64,000 nucleotides of DNA from Nitrincola alkalisediminis. Its GTDB lineage: Bacteria; Pseudomonadota; Gammaproteobacteria; Pseudomonadales; Balneatricaceae. The notes beneath the pieces are model-generated. The model ran no database searches. It saw nothing but the letters and a program-made list of their open reading frames with translations, and was not told the DNA's origin. Shown here piece after piece: positions 58,334 to 64,000 of this stretch. The position numbers and the translations under genes are program-made. The first letter of the stretch is position 1. Each line of letters starts with the position of its first letter. The DNA lies in contig NZ_VYTY01000011.1 in the NCBI RefSeq assembly GCF_009821115.1, positions 61,255 through 125,254 on the forward strand. Reading direction: 5' to 3'.

Positions 58334-59098
58334 CTATCTGAGTGAATTGCTTAAGCGGTCCGCACGATCTCCTGCAGCTGGGTGGCTGGAGAAAAGGCTA
58401 CGGCTATTTCCGTATTTTGCTTCTAGCTTTCTGAGTGCGGAGACAGACGCTTCGGCATTCATTCCATGACGTTGCATTAATTTAATTGCATAGTCATCGG
58501 CTTCATGCTCCTGAGTTTGAGAGAATTGAGCGTTCACTAGTTTTTCGCCCAGTTCACCTAGCTCCGAGTTTGAAAGAGCTGCTGCGGTTGTGTTGCCACT
58601 GGCCGCCGCCGCTTCACGTGCGGCAGAAGCCGCATAGGCAACTTGGAATGCGCGTTTGGAATGGCCTAACACCACATGACCAATTTCATGGGCAATGACG
58701 TAGCGTACCTCATCATCGGTCATTTCATCCATCAAGCCGCTGTACATGCGAATAGAGCCGTTTGGAACAGCAAACGCATTGATTTCGGGTAGCATATAGA
58801 CCTTGTATTCAAGGCTCTGGCCATCAACGGTTTCCCAGCCCTGAGTTAGCTGAGCTAAACGTTGAGCATAGCGGCTGTTTGAGGGCGCAATTTGATGCTG
58901 ACTATCAAGGTGGGCAATTGATTGATCACCAATCAGCTTCATTTGTTGGTCTGTCATCGTAATTGCGGTCGCCATCCCCATGCCTGCGGATAGCAGTCCT
59001 GACATGTCGCTTCCTGTGGTTTTGCAGCCGCTGAGTGTGAGCGTGATAGCTAGACAGGCAGCATATGAAGTCTTTTGTACAAAAGCGAGTTTTTTCAT
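58334..59098 (-). CDS. M48 metalloprotease lipoprotein (LoiP/BepA-like)
   Basis: A 254-aa lipoprotein with lipobox LTLSGC near residue 19-24 and the zinc-binding HEIGHVVLGH around residue 130, plus a third ligand in EHEADDYAIKL. These M48 proteases act in the outer-membrane periplasmic quality control. The start is set at 59098, with AAGGA 10 bases upstream; the in-frame ATG at 59158 would bury the signal sequence. The downstream patatin gene is on the same strand, 160 bases away. Confidence 0.9.
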   Translation of the reverse strand: MKKLAFVQKTSYAACLAITLTLSGCKTTGSDMSGLLSAGMGMATAITMTDQQMKLIGDQSIAHLDSQHQIAPSNSRYAQRLAQLTQGWETVDGQSLEYKVYMLPEINAFAVPNGSIRMYSGLMDEMTDDEVRYVIAHEIGHVVLGHSKRAFQVAYAASAAREAAAASGNTTAAALSNSELGELGEKLVNAQFSQTQEHEADDYAIKLMQRHGMNAEASVSALRKLEAKYGNSRSLFSSHPAAGDRADRLSNSLR

Positions 59099-59243
59099 CG
59101 CCAATTCCTTTGTCGGTGTAATGTGAAAATTAGAATGTACTGAGCGGTTCGTCATCATTCCCTTAGTAACAGATTGAAATGTTAAGGGCTAATGTCATTA
59201 AAATCCAGATTTGGGTTTAAAAAGATGAAAAAGTGTATATTTG

Positions 59244-59263
59244 TTGATCTAGGACAAGATCAA
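59244..59263 (+). promoter_or_regulatory. Possible FNR/Anr-like site upstream of peroxidase
   Basis: TTGAT and ATCAA are inverted with a 10-base spacer, longer than the usual 4-base spacer of an FNR/Anr site. The overlapping TTGATCTAGGACAA matches one half only. It is a weak candidate 81 bases before the start. Confidence 0.25.
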
Positions 59264-59343
59264 GAGTTTTTTAAACGTTGCAATATGTGCGGTTAAATCT
59301 ATGCTTAATGGTTTGATTATAATTCTGGTTAGGGGTCGCCGTT

Positions 59344-60318
59344 TTGCAGCGCTTAAAAATGATCCGCGAGATCCGATTTGTGATATTGCTTTTGTGCTGC
59401 ATTGTTGCACAGGTGCTTCACGCAACAATTTTACCTGTACCTAACCCACCAGAACAAAATCCACTGCTTGTAAAGCTAGGCGAACAGCTTTTTCATGATG
59501 AGCGTTTGTCAGGTGATAAGACGGTGAGCTGCGCTACCTGTCATGCATTGGAGACAGGAGGGATGGATCTTGCAAAGGTCTCAACAGGTGTTGGCGGTAA
59601 AAAAGGTGTCATTCGCGCCCCCAGCGTCTTTAATAGCCATTTAAATCATACGCAGTTTTGGGATGGGCGTGTAAAAACCTTGGAAGCGCAAGTTGATGGT
59701 CCCTTACATGATGAACTGGAAATGGCCTCAAATTGGCCTTTGGTGATAGGTCGACTCAACGCGGACCCTCAGTTACGTTCAGAGTTTAAAAAAGTGTTTG
59801 ATGAGGAGCTTAATCCAGAGCAGGTTCGAATAGCGTTGGCAGCTTTTCAGCGAACATTAATGCTCACTAACTCCCCCTTTGATCGCTGGCTAGCAGGTGA
59901 TATGGAGGCGATTACGGCGCAGCAAAAAAACGGATTTAGACTGTTTCAAGAGTACGGCTGTATCAGTTGCCATCAAGGTGCAAATGTTGGAGGGAATATG
60001 TTTGCTCGAATGGGATCGCTGGAAAGCTTTACCTTATTTAAATCGGCTGAAATGGAGCAGGTGAGTCTTGGTCGGTACAACGTAACAGGAAATCGTAAGC
60101 ATTTGTACGTTTTTAAAGTGCCAGGGCTAAGAACCGCAGCTTTAAATCACTATTTTTTTCATGACTCAAGTGCAAGCTCCTTGGAAGAAGCGATCGATAT
60201 GATGGCTCGTGTACAGCTAGGAAGGCAGCTCACTCGAGATCAGGCACAGGATATTGCAGAATTTATTCGTTCACTATTAGGTGAGCACCCATTGCTTAAG
60301 CAGGTGCTGAGTGATTAA
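59344..60318 (+). CDS. Di-haem cytochrome c peroxidase-like protein
   Basis: A 324-aa secreted protein with signal peptide (RFVILLLCCIVAQVLHATI) and two c-type haem sites, CATCH near residue 77 and CISCH near residue 210. VFKVPGLRTAAL and FWDGRVKTLEAQ are CCP-family segments. The TTG start at 59344 has AGGGGT 7 bases upstream; an ATG at 59359 is possible. Its stop overlaps the downstream c-di-GMP protein by 8 bases, so the two are made together. Peroxide reduction or a sensor role are both possible. Confidence 0.87.
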   Translation: MQRLKMIREIRFVILLLCCIVAQVLHATILPVPNPPEQNPLLVKLGEQLFHDERLSGDKTVSCATCHALETGGMDLAKVSTGVGGKKGVIRAPSVFNSHLNHTQFWDGRVKTLEAQVDGPLHDELEMASNWPLVIGRLNADPQLRSEFKKVFDEELNPEQVRIALAAFQRTLMLTNSPFDRWLAGDMEAITAQQKNGFRLFQEYGCISCHQGANVGGNMFARMGSLESFTLFKSAEMEQVSLGRYNVTGNRKHLYVFKVPGLRTAALNHYFFHDSSASSLEEAIDMMARVQLGRQLTRDQAQDIAEFIRSLLGEHPLLKQVLSD

Positions 60319-63300
60319 TCAACATAAACAAGGTTTTATACTGTTTTTCTGTATTTTGGCAGGACTTGTGCTCGCTTTGTTTTTCTCAACGCGAACGCAT
60401 GACGTATTAGAGCACACGCAGCGTCTAGACGGCTTTTTGCAGTTACGTGAATTAGATGCATTATTAGACGAAGAGGTCTTGTTGATAGCATCAGGACTGC
60501 GAACACACTATGACCAGCTTGTGGTGTATCGAAGAAACAGTGATGAGTTACTAGAAAAGATGCTTGATACGCGTCATTCATTTATTGCTGGTTTAGATGA
60601 AACCTCTGTCATGCTCTTAAAGTCCTATCAGTCCATGCAATTGCATAAAGAGGATGTTGTCGAAGAAATAAAATATTCCGCATCACTGATACGAAATGGT
60701 CTTTTATATATGCCACAGCAGGTGCAAGCACTCAGGCAGGATAATCATCCGCATAGAGATGACGCGGCTCGTATACTGAGTGCGCTTTATCGATACCATT
60801 TATATCCCTTGACTGAATCACGAGATGAGCTAGAGCAGCAGCTGTATAATCTAGTAAGGCAAAATACGGGTGATGAATTATTAAGCTTGTTTATTTCTCA
60901 GGCCTCAACGAGCTTGCGGCATCTAAGTAATTTACATCAGTATCGGGATGAGTATGTTGCTGTCGATACGAGAATAATCTTAAGGCAATTAGAACTATCC
61001 TACCAACAGGTTTACCTCAATCGATTGAAGGCTTCAGAGTACTTGACGCTTTTTTTATTAGTATTAAGTGCCTTGCTAATGTTGGTTATGACACTGCTGT
61101 TTAGGCGTCTGCAACATGAAACACACGCTTCTAAACAAGCAACTAATCGTTTACAAGATGCTGTAAACAGCCTATCTGAGGCCTTTGCATTATTTGATGC
61201 AAAGGGGTCGTTGGTTTTGTTCAATCAAAAGTGGCTTGAGTATTATCCTTGGTTGAATTATGACTCGTTAGTTGATTGGCCGTCCATTGCATCTAAGCAT
61301 GCCGAAGTCGGAATCAAAAGCCTATCCGCGCAGACGGCAAATCCCCGAGTGAGTCAATACTATATTGAACACTTGCCGAATAATCGATGTTATCAGGCCA
61401 GTAATAACATGACACAAGATGGAGGATGGGTTTGTGTTAGGACAGATATCAGTGTTATACAGCAGACAGAGTTCAAATTGAGAATGCTTGGGCGTGCTTT
61501 GGAGCAAAGCCCAGTGGCTGTAATGATTACCGATAGGAAAGGTATCATTGAGTATGTTAATGCACAGTTGGCTGAAATGACAGGCTATTCAGAATCAGAG
61601 TTATTAGGGAAAAATAATAACATTCTCAAATCTGGCGAAATGTCGAGTCAAGTTTTTACAGATATGTGGAAAGAGCTAAATCGTGGAAATACGTGGTCGG
61701 GGCACTTGTTAAATAGAAAAAAAGATGGTTGTTTTTTTTGGGAATCAACATCTATATCTCCGCTTCGAACAGAAGAAGGTGACATTAGTCATTTTATAGC
61801 TGTGAAGGAAGATATTACTGAGCGTCTTGTGCTTGAAGAACAGTTGAAAATGGTTGCTGTTGTATTTGAAACAACGAATGAAGCCATTATGATTGCAGAT
61901 CAGAATGGGCGAATCAAAACGGTTAATCCCGCATTTACTAAAATAACAGGTTTTACAAAAGAAGAAGTGATTGGTAAAAATCCAAGTATATTAAGTTCTG
62001 GGCGACATGATCGAAACTTTTATCATCAGCTTTGGAGTACATTGTCCGTTGAAGGGGCTTGGGCTGGTGAAATATGGAATCGACGTAAAGACGGTAGTGT
62101 TTATCCGGAATGGCTCTCAATTTCAGTTATACGAAACGACGCAGGTGACATTAGTGAATATATATCTGTATTTTCAGATATAACCAGTCGAAAAAATGCC
62201 GAAGCACGGATTCGGCATCAAGCCTATTATGATGCTTTGACGGAGTTGCCGAATAGAACGTTGTTAATGGATCGGCTTGAAATGTCAATTGTTTCAGCAA
62301 ATCGAGATCAACAAACCTTGGCGTTACTGTTTGTGGATTTGGATCGTTTCAAATATGTTAATGATACGCTTGGTCATGAATACGGTGATGAGCTTCTTAT
62401 AAATGTGGCGCGACGCTTGTTGAGCTGTGTGAGAGAAAGTGACACGGTTGCTCGTTTTGGCGGGGATGAATTTGTTGTTCTACTTCATAATATTTGTTCG
62501 GGAAAAGAAGCAGGGCGTATTGCCGAAAAAATGATCCAACAACTTTCGTATCCGTTCATGCTGGCTGGCCGAGAAATTATAATTGGTGCAAGCATCGGTA
62601 TCGCTATGTATCCGAGCGTGTCAGGAGGTGCAGATAATCTGCTCAGAAATGCCGACTTAGCGATGTATAGTGCGAAGCAAGGCGGACGAAATCGTTACCA
62701 GTTTTTCAGTGAACAGCTCCAAGAAGATGCCAATAGCATGATGGAAATGGAGCAGGATTTGCGAGTTGCATTAGAGCAAAAGCAACTTGAAGTATATTAT
62801 CAGCCGATTATAGATAGCCGTACCTTGTCTTTAGTCGGGGTAGAAGCATTGCTCCGCTGGAATCATCCTTTGCATGGCATGATTTCACCTGATCGTTTTA
62901 TTCCTCTAGCGGAAGATACCGGTATGATTGGTGTTATAGGTCAATGGGTGCTTGAGACGGCTTGTCGGCAAGCAGGCCAATGGGTCGCACAAGGATATCA
63001 TTTATATATGTCGGTTAATCTTTCGGGGCGTCAGCGAAGTTTAGGCCTGGATGATATAGTGCTAAGGAATATCCTTGAGTCAACAGGGTTTAGGCCTGAA
63101 AGTTTGGTGCTTGAAATCACTGAGGGGATGTTGTTAGACAATAGTCACGCAACCATTGAGTGGTTGAGTTCCTTTAGCCGAATGGGTGTTCAGTTAGCGA
63201 TTGATGACTTTGGCACAGGCTACTCAGCGCTGAGTTATCTTAAACGATTTCCAATTGATATATTGAAAATAGATCGCGAATTCATTCGAGAGTTGGGGCA

Positions 63301-63526
63301 TGGCACGCAAGATATGCTTGTGGTTAAAGCCATCATCTCAATGGCAAAAAGCTTAAAGCTTAGAATTGTGGCTGAAGGTGTTGAGACGGATGATCAACTT
63401 GCCATACTTCAGGACTTGCAATGTGAGTTTGTACAGGGGTATCTGTTTTCAAAACCATTAACAGCGTATGAGTTGGAAGTGTCATTTGACACGCTCTACA
63501 GAAGTGTTGCCAAACAGCGGTTATAG
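60311..63526 (+). CDS. DAHL/PAS GGDEF-EAL c-di-GMP protein
   Basis: A 1071-aa membrane sensor. A first helix (about residues 9-27) and a second (about 243-263, LFLLVLSALLMLVMTL) frame an all-helical periplasmic domain resembling DAHL (ELDALLDEEVLLIASGLR). After this come a PAS-like region (about 275-375), two PAS/PAC repeats (about 395-635), GGDEF (RFGGDEF, with an RESD inhibitory site) and EAL (VEALLRW, DDFGTGYSA). It starts at GTG 60311 inside the peroxidase gene. Both catalytic motifs are intact; direction of activity is unknown. Confidence 0.9.
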   Translation: MINQHKQGFILFFCILAGLVLALFFSTRTHDVLEHTQRLDGFLQLRELDALLDEEVLLIASGLRTHYDQLVVYRRNSDELLEKMLDTRHSFIAGLDETSVMLLKSYQSMQLHKEDVVEEIKYSASLIRNGLLYMPQQVQALRQDNHPHRDDAARILSALYRYHLYPLTESRDELEQQLYNLVRQNTGDELLSLFISQASTSLRHLSNLHQYRDEYVAVDTRIILRQLELSYQQVYLNRLKASEYLTLFLLVLSALLMLVMTLLFRRLQHETHASKQATNRLQDAVNSLSEAFALFDAKGSLVLFNQKWLEYYPWLNYDSLVDWPSIASKHAEVGIKSLSAQTANPRVSQYYIEHLPNNRCYQASNNMTQDGGWVCVRTDISVIQQTEFKLRMLGRALEQSPVAVMITDRKGIIEYVNAQLAEMTGYSESELLGKNNNILKSGEMSSQVFTDMWKELNRGNTWSGHLLNRKKDGCFFWESTSISPLRTEEGDISHFIAVKEDITERLVLEEQLKMVAVVFETTNEAIMIADQNGRIKTVNPAFTKITGFTKEEVIGKNPSILSSGRHDRNFYHQLWSTLSVEGAWAGEIWNRRKDGSVYPEWLSISVIRNDAGDISEYISVFSDITSRKNAEARIRHQAYYDALTELPNRTLLMDRLEMSIVSANRDQQTLALLFVDLDRFKYVNDTLGHEYGDELLINVARRLLSCVRESDTVARFGGDEFVVLLHNICSGKEAGRIAEKMIQQLSYPFMLAGREIIIGASIGIAMYPSVSGGADNLLRNADLAMYSAKQGGRNRYQFFSEQLQEDANSMMEMEQDLRVALEQKQLEVYYQPIIDSRTLSLVGVEALLRWNHPLHGMISPDRFIPLAEDTGMIGVIGQWVLETACRQAGQWVAQGYHLYMSVNLSGRQRSLGLDDIVLRNILESTGFRPESLVLEITEGMLLDNSHATIEWLSSFSRMGVQLAIDDFGTGYSALSYLKRFPIDILKIDREFIRELGHGTQDMLVVKAIISMAKSLKLRIVAEGVETDDQLAILQDLQCEFVQGYLFSKPLTAYELEVSFDTLYRSVAKQRL

Positions 63527-63623
63527 TCTTTTCTTGCTTTGGAGCTTTAAAAACATATTGCTGACATCCTCCTTGCCGTAAGCATCGGGGGGTGCACCTA
63601 GATAAATAAATACAAAAAAGTAG

Positions 63624-63652
63624 TTGACCTCTCCCGAAAACCTCTTTAATAT
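63624..63652 (+). promoter_or_regulatory. Upstream rRNA-type promoter
   Basis: -35 TTGACC at 63624-63629, 17-base spacer, -10 TAATAT at 63647-63652, followed by a GC-rich discriminator TCGCGCCTCGC. The discriminator and following CCTCGCTTGAGA are shared with the second promoter. Confidence 0.75.
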
Positions 63653-63657
63653 TCGCG

Positions 63658-63669
63658 CCTCGCTTGAGA
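63658..63669 (+). repeat. CCTCGCTTGAGA direct repeat, copy 1
   Basis: The same 12-mer follows each rRNA promoter, second copy at 63841-63852. It marks the initial transcribed region and suggests that the promoter block was duplicated. Confidence 0.8.
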
Positions 63670-63696
63670 GACAAGCCCTTCCGGGGGAGAGTCACT

Positions 63697-63714
63697 GAAG
63701 CGGGGCTTCTTTTT
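63697..63714 (+). terminator. Intrinsic terminator between rRNA promoters
   Basis: GAAGC, GGG loop, GCTTC and a T-run of five. It lies about 40 bases after the expected start of the upstream promoter and would limit that transcript unless antiterminated. A longer pairing of AAGCCC at 63673 with GGGCTT is also possible. Confidence 0.6.
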
Positions 63715-63807
63715 AAGTGTTTGATTCAAGTGCAAATTAAGAAGCAGTTGGTGGTTTTTCAGGTAGATGTTTCGAGAAAATGATTTAAAAATTCTTGAAA
63801 ATAAAGC

Positions 63808-63835
63808 TTGACACTGACGAGGGGTTCGGTAGAAT
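63808..63835 (+). promoter_or_regulatory. Downstream rRNA-type promoter
   Basis: -35 TTGACA at 63808-63813, 16-base spacer, -10 TAGAAT at 63830-63835, and a GC-rich discriminator ACGCACCTCGC. An AT-rich UP-element-like stretch (63781-63806) precedes it. This is the likely main rRNA promoter; the discriminator suggests stringent control. Confidence 0.85.
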
Positions 63836-63840
63836 ACGCA

Positions 63841-63852
63841 CCTCGCTTGAGA
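63841..63852 (+). repeat. CCTCGCTTGAGA direct repeat, copy 2
   Basis: Second copy of the 12-mer, following the downstream promoter; first copy at 63658-63669. Confidence 0.8.
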
Positions 63853-63879
63853 CGACTCAAAACGCCGAGTTGACCAAGA

Positions 63880-63921
63880 CGCTCTTTAAAAAATTAATCA
63901 GGTAATGCGTGTGGGCGCTTG
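63880..63921 (+). promoter_or_regulatory. rRNA antitermination boxA and boxC
   Basis: CGCTCTTTAAAAA at 63880-63892 resembles boxA (TGCTCTTTAACAA). GCGTGTGGGCGC near 63907-63918 matches boxC. Both lie where the rrn leader nut-type signals are expected, before 16S. Confidence 0.75.
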
Positions 63922-64000
63922 TTCAGGTTAGGCATTAAAGCTTAATCAAAAACAAGCAACCTATATGTGAATTCATTTAGATGTACGTTTTTGAGCATGA

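Larger units (their letters stand above)
63527..64000 (+). promoter_or_regulatory. Ribosomal RNA operon leader region
   Basis: This stretch has no gene. It holds two near-identical rRNA-type promoters, a hairpin terminator between them, and boxA/boxC-like sequences, followed by spacer to the edge. The 16S gene is expected just to the right, but its start is not in the window. Confidence 0.85.

Noticed and set aside
63984..64000. Start of 16S rRNA at the right edge
   Set aside because: The last bases (TTTTTGAGCATGA) do not match the conserved 16S 5' end, which should carry AGAGTTTGATC; the gene must start beyond the window.
1..64000. CRISPR array or transposon ends
   Set aside because: No regularly spaced repeats and no transposase or integrase gene were seen on either strand.

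Overview
The window looks like a chromosomal stretch from a marine-type gammaproteobacterium. The gene families (LipA, SbcCD, UvrB next to a divergent aspartate aminotransferase, minor type IV pilins with PilY1, Slp, SelO, a MocR regulator beside a DUF1127 gene, a DksA paralogue) and the mid-range base composition suggest an Oceanospirillales or Pseudomonadales relative. That placement is inference, since no 16S sequence is present. The last few hundred bases are a ribosomal RNA operon leader, with promoters and boxA/boxC-like elements; the 16S gene itself lies beyond the edge.

Layout. 1-5.9 kb: a 5'-truncated Cache-GGDEF-EAL protein, then a decaying kinase/ATPase/GAF/GGDEF sensor gene. 5.9-11.5 kb: sbcD-sbcC, then azlC-azlD. 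11.5-16.8 kb: lipA, a small PLDc_N membrane protein, a DUF1127 gene divergent from a MocR-type regulator with repeated operator-like octamers between them, and an ABC exporter. 16.8-22.3 kb: a FecI/FecR/TonB-receptor surface-signalling set ending in a di-haem peroxidase. 22.5-31.4 kb: a SWIM-SNF2 helicase, an MFS permease, an Slp lipoprotein, VF530, an RsuA-family pseudouridine synthase, a divergent SelO and an HAD hydrolase. 31.7-38.2 kb: fimT-pilV-pilW-pilX-pilY1. 38.3-41.9 kb: thrS2-cobW-dksA2 on the minus strand behind a perfect Zur-like palindrome, a zinc-starvation operon. 42.0-46.1 kb: an accessory segment with a RES/Xre toxin-antitoxin pair, an HNH protein, a CLCA_X pseudogene and an AAA15-RloB (AbiL-like) defence pair, ending at tRNA-Val(GAC). 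46.2-57.2 kb: uvrB, aspartate aminotransferase, a pRiA4b ORF-3-like protein with a glycosyltransferase, and a TetR-regulated RND efflux pair. 57.2-63.5 kb: a patatin-like phospholipase, an M48 lipoprotein protease, a second di-haem peroxidase and an overlapping DAHL/PAS/GGDEF/EAL protein. 63.6-64 kb: the duplicated rRNA promoter region.

How the parts work together. The clearest coherent system is the zinc-sparing operon: a Zur-type site controlling a threonyl-tRNA synthetase paralogue, a COG0523 metallochaperone and a DksA lacking two of its four zinc cysteines. The accessory segment combines a NAD-depleting toxin family with a probable abortive-infection pair. Two separate di-haem peroxidases sit in signalling contexts, one with a FecIRA receptor set and one translationally coupled to a c-di-GMP enzyme. 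No CRISPR array, transposase or integrase was found.
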